DNA from: Daldinia sp. FL1419
Lineage: Eukaryota > Ascomycota > Sordariomycetes > Xylariales > Hypoxylaceae
Length of the DNA stretch: 64,000 nucleotides
Reading direction: 5' to 3'
NCBI GenBank assembly: GCA_025201765.1
Contig: MU623349.1
Location: forward strand, 310,001 to 374,000
Part shown: one piece after another, positions 12,522 through 21,961 of the stretch
Numbering within the stretch: the first letter of the stretch is position 1
Layout: the number at the start of each line of letters is the position of its first letter
Notes under the pieces: model-generated
Seen by the model: only the letters and a program-made list of their open reading frames with translations
The model's database searches: none
What the model was told of the DNA's origin: nothing
Made by a program: the position numbers and the translations under genes

Positions 12522-13368
12522 ATGTCTTCTCAATTCAAGCCTATTAATGCGAGCTCAAGTGATAGCTCTTCGTCAGTGATATTGTCGACAACTAGTATTC
12601 TGGACAGCAGTGATAGCGATGAATCAAACGATCAGTCAATTGTTGTCGCTTCTCCATTCGGTCGTGCTCTTGCAGTGCGATTTGATCAAGCTGACGATAT
12701 GGACGAACTGAATAAATATTGGAAATCAGTCGCTCATATCGGTCCTCTCCTCGATTTCCATCGTCTTGTAAGTCTTTTTGAAGCAGTCCAAGTAATTCCT
12801 GGCTGATCAGAACGTTTAGATGGTTGGTATGATGGAATTCGAAGTCCTTGGCGGCGCTGCAGCTAATCGGTATATCCGCTGGAGAATTATCAACGATGAC
12901 TTTTGGAAGAATAGCCCTTGTCGTCCTCACTATCTCGATATAGCTCTTTCACGATCAATTGAACAGCCTTTTGTACATGTCGATATTCGTGGAGGTAGTC
13001 CTGTTGGCGAATACATAGCCAAAATGTTGGTCGATTCTCGTCGTATACGAGGTTTGGTGGCACAGGCTTTTGGCTTTCCGAATGAGGTTCCTTGCAAGCT
13101 CTGTGAGGAACACTTCCGATCGTCTGATTCTGAAAACCGTGCTGGCATGTGGCCATTCTTTGGATGCCATACTCTTCCTGGTGAAGACGACTGTGGTAAC
13201 TGTTTGTATATCATGACAAAATGCAACTTTCGAGCTCCTGAGCTTAAATTCCTTCGCGCTCGAGCTGATCGTGTCCCTCCTATTCGAGAGGACGTAACTG
13301 AAGAGAGCTCCCCAGCTCTAAACAAGTATAACGGTCGGAGACTAGCGAGAAAAATACTTTCTTCTTAG
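12522..13368 (+). CDS. Small Cys-rich protein, DUF3716-like, element-encoded
   Basis: Two exons, 12522-12767 and 12820-13368, 264 residues. The 52-base intron keeps phase 0 and itself contains CTGATCAG. The N-terminus is Ser/Asp-rich (residues 1-45). The C-terminal half has a probable zinc-binding pattern: Cys174-x2-Cys177, then WPFFGC (Cys198), Cys207-x2-Cys210 in DCGNC, and Cys217. The order C-x2-C, GxWPFxxC, CxNC resembles the fungal DUF3716 family as I remember it. That family has no established function. Its place beside a protease inside a repeat-bounded island suggests an element function such as DNA binding. The reading frame is intact. The annotation as a real gene is good; the family name is moderate. 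Confidence 0.65.
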
Positions 13369-13520
13369 GCGTTAAAAAAAAACAAAAAAAGACAGCAACA
13401 TCAAAATATTGCTGTATAACCAATGTAACGGTCTGATCAACGGTCGATCTCTGTGTATGTAGAATCCAAAAATAAGATAAAAATAAAATAGAAAAAAAAG
13501 ATTTGGTCCAATACCTATTC

Positions 13521-14155
13521 CTAGCCGGGGTCGTGACTGTCGTCGTAGTAGGTTCCAATAAGTGCTCTTTTCGTCTGATCGTGTACTTGGTAGTGGTTCT
13601 TAATATATAATTCGTCCTCGGCCCATCTCTTGATGACATTTCGAAATTGGGTCATACACGTAGTGGTCAGGGTTGACGTTCGTAGCATCTGCTTCGGCTT
13701 CCTTGAAAGCTCCAGCATAATCTCTGATCAGATCGTTAACATCAATAACATCAGATACAGTAGGTCCTGGTCCCAAGTAGCAGCTCCATAGATAGCAACT
13801 TCGACTTGCCTCTTGATGTTCCTATCGACTGTCCAGTAAGGTATCTCTGCGATCATGCCATCCTCAGCTGTTCTGTAGCATCGAAAAACATGTTGTACAT
13901 CCTTAAGCCATTGAGTTACATTCGATCCATCGAACAAGCAGTGAGGGTAACTACTAACTAAGTGAGCGCCCATGTCCTGATCAGCCGGGTAGACGGTATT
14001 TCTTGACTTGTGCTATGTGACTTCACAGTAGGAGGGTCTTGCTGTATGGTGTCTATGAAGGGTGCTGATAGAGGTGCTAAGGGGGCTGGTAAGGGTGCTT
14101 CATAAGGCGATGATGTGCTGATCAGACAAGAAACAACTCTTGAGGGCCTATTCAT
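13521..14155 (-). pseudogene. Gag-like gene fragment with apparent frameshifts
   Basis: Three overlapping minus-strand frames (14155-13958, 13973-13728, 13718-13521) read as parts of one protein. The first is Pro/Ser-rich. The second has CLFDGSNVTQWLKDVQHVF and IPYWTVDRNIK, resembling the start of gag-like domains in fungal retroelement proteins (FDGxNVTxWL). The third has FRNVIKRWAEDELY. Continuity would need about three single-base shifts. I find no convincing GT-AG introns at the joins (the only candidate has a poor GTCTAC donor). It could be a pseudogene, a gene with undetected introns, or a region with assembly indels. Its neighbours in the same island are intact. Confidence 0.45.
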
Positions 14156-14207
14156 ATCCAGAAAAAGCCTGTGGAAAGCTTAAAAGAGGTTGTTCCATGG
14201 AAGCTAA
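14118..14207 (+). repeat. Repeat copy C (right boundary of inner element)
   Basis: Starts CTGATCAGACAAGAAA and ends near CCATGGAAGCTAA. It is slightly more diverged from B than A is (TTCATATCC for TTTATGTCC). Beyond it, 14208-14340 has a doubled GGCCAATCAGAA-like motif and then AT-rich DNA. Confidence 0.85.
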
Positions 14208-14339
14208 AGGTAGCTTCAATTATGTAATTACGCTACGCAATTCAATATGTGGCTAAGCATAAGGCTGATCAATTAGGATGTGGCTGGGTGCAATGCAAGG
14301 CTAGCCAATCAGAAGAGGCTGGCATGGCTGGCCAATCAG

Positions 14340-15721
14340 AAAAAAGCTCATATATTTGGCTAATAAAACGTAAATAATTTATAAAACCCTCAAAATCCAA
14401 GATTTTTTAATTTAAAAAAACGTTTTGATATCCTAATTAAATAAGGAAAATTAATAAAATTAAAAAAAATTAAATATATAAGGTTATTTAAGATTTAAAA
14501 ATTATAAGGTCAATTTAAGGGGTTGACATGCTTAGTAAGGTCATTTTTTTCTCTACCCATGTCAATAATCTTCCGACACAAAACCTTAAGAAAACTTAAG
14601 GCAATAATCAATTTACAAGGTTAAATAATACCTCTATTTGTAATAATTACAAATAAAATATATCTAATATCATAATATTACCATAATACTTTCCCTAATA
14701 ATTAAATAATTAAACCTTCCATTAATAACTAAATAATAAATAAAATTAATTTAAAATAGATTACACATTTTAATAAACATATAAAATCGTATACCATAGG
14801 TACCAAATGCCTTTTAATTATTAATAATTATAAAAATCATATATTAATTAAATTCCAAAATTATTACTAAAATAATAATATTATAACCTTATATATATTT
14901 ACACACTTATCCCATAAACTTTAACCTCTTAATATATACATTTTTTTACCCTTAAAATACTTATATAATTTAATAATTAAAAATTTAATATATTATAATA
15001 TTATACATATTAATAAAAAAAAATTTTTCCTAATATTTTACTAAGTATTTTAAATCTTTTTTATTAAAAATAACATTATATTTACATTTAAAATTATTAA
15101 ATTAATATTATTAAATATTAATAAAATAATTTTAATATTAAATATTATTAAAATCATTTATATACCATTATTAAATCTAAATTTTAAAAGATTATTAAAC
15201 CTATTTTAAATATTGTAAATACCTTAAAACATCAATAAAACTATTTACTAAACTATTTTTATCAAAAATTAAATCATTAATCATTAATTTAACTTATTAA
15301 TATAAATTATTAATATTATAAATAAATTAAATAAAATTATATATAAATTATTATATAAAATAACATTATTAAAAAAAAATAATTAATCTACAAAAAATAA
15401 ATTATATATTTTTTAAACATTAACAAACTAAAAATAAATATTTACAACATAGAAAATCTTTTATTTAAACTGAAAAAAAAACTATACAAATTAAAAAAGA
15501 AGGTATAAACCCTAAGGTTCCCAAAGAGATTACTAAGGGAAATCCCCCAAAATGGCAACGCCAAACTCTTTAACATTATAAAATTTACAATATTATTAAC
15601 TATAATACAAAAATATATAAATTAATTAAAATAATATTTAAAAATAATAATTAATTAAATATTTAATTAATTTTAATTATTTTTATTAAATTATTTATAA
15701 TTAAATTAAAAAGGTTTTAAA
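14340..15721. other. AT-rich arm (right), RIP-like
   Basis: About 1.4 kb of extreme AT content. The rows starting at 15121 and 15241 have no G at all and only 4 and 7 C. Small less-mutated patches occur at about 14515-14600 and 15505-15570. No gene is readable. It is interpreted as the right arm of the outer transposon, sharing the G-depleted strand bias of the left arm. A 12-base inverted match (CCTTAAGTTTTC at 9900-9911 and its complement at 14590-14601) links the arms. Confidence 0.7.
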
Positions 15722-15766
15722 TTTTAGGCAATTAATTAATTTAGGCAATTGATTTATAAGGCACAT
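15722..15766 (-). repeat. Right terminal inverted repeat of outer element
   Basis: Reverse complement matches 9166-9210 at 34 of 45 positions, and every mismatch is a C-to-T transition in this copy. The changes are not limited to CpA: four are CpA in the left copy, three CpG, three CpC and one CpT. Confidence 0.8.
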
Positions 15767-16556
15767 TAATTAAATAAATATGAATCTCTATAAGAAATGA
15801 ACTTAACGAGTGCACGGGACCTTTGCCACCTGATTGTATACCTATGTACCTAATCTAAGTACTGACGTAAATTAGCAAATGCTTGCATGATCTTTTAAGC
15901 CAAAAGCATACAATAAAAGCAATAAAAACAACAAAAACACCACAAACAACAAAAAGGATAAAAAATGAATCTATTCCATAAAAGTGTCAATTGCTTTGGT
16001 GGGATACATGCCCAGGTGTATGTACATAGTAGGTACATGTGTGATGCCCGTGAACGCAATGGACGCATTATCCGTCACGAGGCTATGGAAAGGGAATACC
16101 AATTGGAACATTAATATGACTTCATCGCAACGCGCGTCGATCACGGCAAAAACAACAATAATAAACGAATACCAGTCAACCTAATATCGTATTGATGATA
16201 TGTCGACTATCTAGGTAAGTAACCTAAACTATCCTAATTCCTGCCTTTTATTATGCGTAATTGAATCAATCCCCTTAAACGCCGCAGTTGGGCAATTATA
16301 ATACACCATCAATTCTTTAACTCCCCATCCTTGTGGCTTCCCGTAGCACGCGGTATCATAGGTATTCGTAGCTCATGACCATGTCGTATCCGGGACTAAT
16401 AACCTTCTAGGTTAGGGTCTATATCGTGAGGATACCCCCAACGCCATGCTAAAGGGACACCAAATGCAGAACCCAGAGATGCCAGAACAAAATTGTACCT
16501 ACTGTTCATCGAGCAATTATCTATGCTCCTGACATTCACCAGTTCTACATGGCGCT
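15767..16556. other. Spacer between transposon and CDC20
   Basis: About 790 bases with no supportable gene. An A-rich stretch at 15910-15970 with repeated CAACAAAA-like words follows the transposon edge. The rest is ordinary intergenic sequence and the CDC20 3' region. Confidence 0.55.
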
Positions 16557-18470
16557 TTATCGGATGGTCATCTGCTTGGTCAAATGGGCCGTGCTGGGAG
16601 AGCCGCTAGCACCAACACCTGCGGCAGCACCCGCCTTCTTCTCGAAAACCTTCCAGAACTTCAAGCTTTCATCGGCAGCTGTTAGGTGGTATCGTTAGCC
16701 AAAACTCGTAATATTCTATGAATGGGATTTTATCTTACCTGCAGTAGCAAGCATCTGTCCGTCGGGACTGAGGCAGCTGTGGAGAACTCGGCTCTCGTGA
16801 GCAGGGATCTCGACGTTGCGAACAAGAGTAGGGTAGCTCCAGATGCTAAGAGAGTTGTCAGGGAATCCGCTCGAGCTGACAATCTCACGGTAGCTAGTGC
16901 TCCATCGGAGGCTGGTAACTTGAGAACCAGTGTCGATACTGTTCACTCTGGCGCCAGAAGTAGTGTTCCAGAAGTGGATGTGGCGGTCGTAAGAGCCACC
17001 ACCAGTCGCGAGGAGGTTCATGTTCCAGGGGCACCAAGCCAGGGCTTTGACGGCCGCCTTGTGGTTGGTCTTGGTAAACTTGGGGACAGCTAGCGATCGA
17101 GCATCCCAGATAGAGACGAGGTTGTCGTTGCCTCCGGTTGCAAGTTGAGCACCGTCAGATCGCCATTCGAGGCCACAGACTTCGGAAGTGTGAGACACAA
17201 GCTCAGCCACCTTGTGTTCGGCAATACGAACATCGTGGTTGTACACAAGTCCACTTCGAGCACCAGTGGAGAGAAGGTGCTTGTTCCAGCCCATTACACC
17301 AACGCGTGTGTCGTGACCAAACATGCTGCGTACCTTCATACCTTCAGCAACGTCCCAGATCTGGACCTCACCGGTTCCGAGGCCGACACCGACGTAGGCA
17401 CCGTCGCCAGACCACTTAACGCTGCTGACGTATGTGTCAGGGCTGGTCTCCAATAAGCAGCTCACTGAGCCTTCGTCGGCTGACCAGACGTAGACATTGC
17501 GTTCTAGACCGATGGCAACCTGGTTACCCGAACTCCAATCAAGTAGGTTCAAGTAGTAGTCATCGATCAGACCCGGGGCATCTAGGACTCGTTCAGGGGC
17601 AGTTGCAATGCGACGTCTAAACTGAGCAGCGCTAGCACCAGCCGACTTCAACGGTCGGTTGTACTGCTGGCGAAGGTCGATGGGCTTGGAAGACTCGGGG
17701 GGTGCAGGCTTGAATTGGAGAATCCGGGTGTTTAGGTTAACACCGCAAGCATTCGCTAGGGAATCTTGGTATGCTACCGTGTTAGGAGATGGTCGAGAGT
17801 AGCTGGCAGCTTCCTCCTCTTCTTCGATATTAAGACTCTCAAGCGCAGCGATAGCATCATCGGTAGCAGAAGATAGGACTGTGGAGGCTTCGCCACTGTT
17901 AGCCCTTGATCGCTGCTTCTTCTCTTGAGCATCAAGCTTTCCAGATCCAGCATTAGCAATAGCAGAGCTGTTGCTTCGGTTAGGGATGAAACGATCCGCT
18001 GCGTAGGAAATAGTAGTCTTGGTAGTCTTGGAGGACTTGGAGGTCTTGTTAGACTTTTGTCTTGTAGGGGCCGCCGACTTCTTGACCTTTGGGCTAGCGG
18101 GTGTCTTGGTTTGTCCTGTGCCGACGAGGGTGAAGTCGGATACGCCAAGCTCAAGAGCCTTGCGAGGCGAAGACACGCCGCGGGCAAGGTTGGACTTGGG
18201 GGAGTCACGGTGAGATGACCTCGAGGTTGTCTTGGCAAGACGTGCTGAGAGGTTTCCTCCGTATACTGACTTGCTGGATGGGCGAGCGGCGTCACGACTA
18301 GAAGGCTTCCTGTCAGGTGTGAAGGGGGAGGAGTTCACGTTGATGGGGACATTGACAGTCGTGGTGCGTTGACGAGGGGATGGCGTGAGGGGCATCCGTC
18401 CACCAGCGGTACGGGAGGAGAAAAGTCCCTTGTGGGACTTTAGGGGAGTCGATACTGCAACAGATGCCAT
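16557..18470 (-). CDS. CDC20: Cdc20/Slp1, activator of the anaphase-promoting complex
   Basis: Two exons, 18470-16739 and 16678-16557, 617 residues. Cdc20 delivers substrates such as securin and B-type cyclins to the APC/C ubiquitin ligase and is the target of the spindle checkpoint. Visible motifs: MPLTPSPRQ (26-34), a C-box DRFIPNR (159-165), a Mad2-interacting-type RILQFKP (about 249-255), then seven WD40 repeats from about 300. The repeats contain NHDVRIAEHKVAEL and EVCGLEWRSDG, which fit Cdc20 rather than Cdh1. Exon 2 restores the last repeat (ADESLKFW) and gives the C-terminal MTIR, the Ile-Arg tail that docks on the APC/C. A RKALELG (103-109) could be a D-box-like element. The 60-base intron is set by the IR tail. 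It is divergent from the Ral2-like gene. Confidence 0.95.
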
Positions 18471-19593
18471 AGTGTCTAATTGTCTAATGTATGACGATTA
18501 TTGGGTACCGAAACGAGAAACTGTTAACTCCGACGAAGAGCAACCGAATGTCTCGAAGGAGTATTATGAGTAAGTGAGAGCTCCGACAGATCGAACGAGC
18601 TCCAAGAAACTCAAATGAATGGTTCCTGGATTGGTTTATGGGTTAGTATCTAATTCTTTGTGTTCGATAATCGAAGTATGCCTTCGCGTAGAACAGCTTT
18701 AAAGTCGGAAGGGCGATCAAATGGCCGTACGTTCTGGAGAGAAGGTAGCAGCGATGAGATCTAATGGACTTGAAAGTATTGTGCGCGAAAGGCTTTTGGC
18801 AATGTATGAGAGTTTTAAAGGTTTGGAGGATGAGTAGAGAGTAATGGTTTTGTGATGAAGGAAGAATCAGAGTTCAACTGGTGGTGAACTTGATCAGTTT
18901 AAATGTTTACTAGATGTGGATCAGAGCCTTTTTTTGTTGCGCAGGGCAACAAACAACGTCCATCACGCTAGGCCAAACTAGGGTTAGACCGCCTTCGCAC
19001 CTACCTAAGTCATTTCCAGGTGTTAGTAAATGTACCGTGCAGCTTTTCGTAAGTGGCTCGTGCGTCATTCAATACCGTATCAGTATGGAACGGTGTCAAC
19101 GGTGTCCACTTTTAACACTTTGGTTACAAGTGAAGCGACACCGCATTGTCATTTACATAAGCGTACCCCCCACTTCCATAAATCTTGTTGGTCAACCCTT
19201 GTTACACCGGAGATGGACAAAGAAAACAACCCCTGTCATTGGCAAACCACTTTGCACCCAACTTCACGAAACATCGGATGATACAACAATCAAGACCGGC
19301 CCTGGAACCCCTTCATCCCGATATACCAAGGTCTAAAGGTCCAAAGGTCCACACATCCGATATTACAATCTTGACTGAAATTGATCAGCTCGTCTTATTC
19401 AATTTCTCATCTCATCTCATCGCCATCGTTATCGCAAACTCCTTTGCGAAACAAAGGCAGCTAGAAATTGGAAATGCTGAAGTAGCCTTGTCATCAATTT
19501 CTTATTCACGTATTCGCAGCCTTACGAGTTACAAACTTGTGTGATTTAGCTGCCTTACTATAGCCCTAACCCTTTCATCAACTATCATTCACA
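18471..19593. other. Divergent spacer CDC20 / Ral2-like gene
   Basis: 1.1 kb holding both promoters. A 140-codon open frame at 18914-19336 (+) has no ATG-linked motif or family signal and overlaps two other frames; I do not accept it as a gene. Confidence 0.55.
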
Positions 19594-21961
19594 ATGGCTC
19601 ACTCGCTCTTCGGTGGTCCCGTCACATCAACGCATCATCATCCGGCTCTTCCTCTACCGGCTATCACGCCTGCGACTTCGAATGCGCCGACCCCCGTATC
19701 CGCCTCCGCCTCCGCCATGTCTGGTGCATCCTCCAACAATACCTTCGTCATGACGAACTCACCCATGAAGAGTAGGGCTATAATGGATAATTACAGACCC
19801 AAGGTTACACGAACCCTCGGCCAGCGACCCGCCTGTTTGGTCAACGCTTCCGTAACATATTGCGGTAACAATCAAATATATGCATTTGGTGGATTCGATC
19901 AGTACACGGATGAGGTCTACAACCACGTACTAAAGTTAGACCTGGTCAGCCATCAATGGAGCCTTGTCGATAACTATGGAGACATCCCTGGTGTAAGGAT
20001 GGGTAAGTCGGACCATAATGTCTTGCGGTGTATACCCTAAACTCACATATGCTGGTAGGACATACTGCGACCTTGTATCAAGGTGATAAGCTCCTTGTCT
20101 TTGGCGGCGAGAACGAACACCGGACATATCTCTCTGATTTGATAATATTTGACCTAAAAACTGCTCACTGGACTCAGCCTCAAGTTTCTGGCCCTGTCCC
20201 TAAGGGCCGAGCCAGACATGCAGCTGTTCTACACGAGGACAAGCTATTCATCATTGGTGGCATCACAGGCCATGAGAGCTATGTCTCGGAAGATATTTGC
20301 TATCTTGACTTGAAGACTTACACTTGGTCAAGGTCATGGCGCTTCGTTCCTAGATTTGATCATTCCGCCTACGTATGGTATGCACTTATATATGCTCCCT
20401 ATATCTTGTCTGGAGGCTAACTCTCTGTAGGAATGATCGAATCTGGGTGTTCGGCGGATTGAGCAGGGATATGGATAAGATAGGTGACTTGTGCTGGCTA
20501 GATCTGAAGGGTAGTCCGGATTTCGAGTCTCCGCCTCAGATTGGAGCGACCGTCGATAGGCACACCATTTCTAGCCGTTCAAGTGGTTCCCCGCGAGCCC
20601 CCTACCCGTTGGGATCGGCCCCACCTCTTTCAGCCTCGGGCTTTGCAGCCAATATTCGGGCAGCTCAAGTCAGCACTCCTTCATTCCACTTGAAGAAGCA
20701 AGTTCCAATGGCGCCTGGTGCCATCTCTGTTCTGCGATTCGTTTCCGGAGGCAACGTTCCATCGCAAGGTTCTGGTATTCATTTCCACATTTACTCTTCC
20801 GGAAACCTGCTGGATTTTGTTACTCCTGTCGCGACCATTACTCCGAAGGAATGCTCTCTTTCAGCCTTGGATTTAAATACCTTGCGATGGCAGAAATTGG
20901 CCGAAGGTCGTGAGATTTTTAAGTCGGGTTATCAATGGCACTATTGTACTATGAATGAGGATGGAACCAAAGCCTGGCTCCTTGGATGTCCAACCGACGC
21001 CGTTAACGATATGGGCCCAGGAGGCTTCGAAGAATATCTAAGTGATATCATGGAGATTGACCTACGGCGTTACGGATTTCTAGGAAACAATGCGACTGCC
21101 GAATCTCGTGCCGAATACACTAGGCCAACCACTCACGCCAGGATTCAAGATCAGCCGTCTAAAGGACTCGGGCATGATCTTGCAAAGCTATTCAATCAAC
21201 CACCTGAGGCCGGAAGTGGAACCGATTTCATCATCACCGCTCTGGCCGGAGACAGCTACGACGATGACGACATGATGGGTTCTAGTCTTATTCGTGCAGG
21301 AGAGTCGCCGATGGATCAAAATTGGCTCACACCGGACGCCCCCACTTCAGCCCCTATTCACGTACATAAGTTAATTCTCCAAGCTCGGTGGCCGCATTTT
21401 GCCCGTTTGTATAATGCGCAAATGGCAGAATTCCACACCAAGAAGATGCATATCCCGGAACCTTATACGGTAGTCAAGGCCTTCCTATACTACCTTTACA
21501 CGGATAGTATCCACTCCGACGACGGCGCAACGGACCTTTCGGATGTTGCGGGGCTTTTGGTAATGTCAAACATCTACAATATTCCGCATCTACGCCTCCT
21601 TTGCGTCAACCGATTATCAAAGGAGCTCGATGTGGAGCATGCATGTATCATATGGTACTGCGCGGGACTTGCGAGTGAAGAGTGGCTGCGCAAGCGGGCC
21701 GCGTCATTTTGCCTAACGCATTGGGGCCGCATTGTGCGGACTCAGGGGTTCCTGCGCTTACCACGATCCGCTCTCGTAGAACTTTCACAGGAGATTGATA
21801 TGGAGGGTCGAGTCATCGCGGGCGAAGAACTCGAGTACGTGGATAACTGCCGCGGACGGTTCGATACCTCGGGCGTCTCGAGGAAGGATAGTATTAGCAG
21901 CGACCACACGCAGGCTCTACCTTCGGACGTTGACGACTCGGAAGGGATGGATATGGCCTGA
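19594..21961 (+). CDS. Kelch-repeat and BTB-domain protein, Ral2-like
   Basis: Three exons, 19594-20002, 20059-20377 and 20431-21961, 752 residues. Residues 1-75 are low-complexity (Ala/Ser/Pro). Kelch repeats run from about 85 to 270, with IYAFGGFDQYTDEVYN, LLVFGGENEHRTYLSD, LFIIGGITGHESYVSE and IWVFGGLSRDMDKIGD. A BTB/POZ-type domain spans about 500-640 (DFIITAL, IHVHKLILQARWPHFARLY, VVKAFLYYLYTD). This kelch-plus-BTB order fits fission yeast Ral2, which acts with Ras in mating and cell shape. The link is by architecture only, so no symbol is given. Both introns (56 and 53 bases) restore kelch blades. An LZTR1-type adaptor is an alternative reading. Confidence 0.8.

Larger units (their letters stand above)
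10174..14125. repeat. Ten dispersed CTGATCAG palindromes
   Basis: Exact copies start at 10174, 10486, 10637, 11706, 12151, 12491, 12803, 13724, 13977 and 14118. In random sequence about 0.06 would be expected in 4 kb. I noticed no exact copy in the other 60 kb. They fall in coding DNA in different reading frames, in the divergent promoter, in an intron and in each flanking repeat, so selection appears to act on DNA rather than on protein. Near matches (CTGATCAT, CTGATCGG, CTGATCAA) add more. A binding site for an element-encoded protein is a reasonable inference. Confidence 0.85.
10093..14207. mobile_element. Inner element: island with Ulp1 protease, Cys-rich and gag-like genes
   Basis: A GC-normal island of about 4.1 kb sits inside AT-rich transposon DNA. 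It is bounded by related repeats of about 90 bases in inverted orientation (10093-10181 and 14118-14207), with a third copy inside at 10486-10571. It carries three genes: a C48 (Ulp1-type) peptidase (-), a small Cys-rich protein (+) and a frameshifted gag-like gene (-). Ten exact CTGATCAG palindromes are spread over it. No known transposase, reverse transcriptase, integrase or helicase is visible, so it is either non-autonomous or moves by an unrecognised protein. Exact ends and a target-site duplication were not resolved. Ulp1-type proteases are known cargo of some eukaryotic DNA transposons (KDZ group, certain Mutator-like elements), which supports but does not prove mobility. Confidence 0.6.
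9166..15766. mobile_element. Outer DNA transposon, Fot1/pogo-like ends, heavily mutated and interrupted
   Basis: The two ends are 45-base inverted repeats (9166-9210 and 15722-15766), beginning ACGTGCC on the left. A TA dinucleotide lies immediately outside each end (9164-9165 and 15767-15768). TA duplication and ACGT-type termini are known for fungal Tc1/mariner elements of the Fot1/pogo group; the family assignment is inference, because no transposase can be read. Between the ends are two very AT-rich arms (about 9211-10060 and 14340-15721) on either side of a GC-normal island. Without the island the element would be about 2.4 kb, close to the usual Fot1-group size. Both arms keep C but have lost most G on the plus strand, as expected if one element was deaminated on one strand. 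Confidence 0.65.

Noticed and set aside
10093..14207. Helitron or LTR retrotransposon as the identity of the inner element
   Set aside because: No Rep/helicase, reverse transcriptase or integrase motif is visible, and the direct copies B and C are too short to be normal LTRs.
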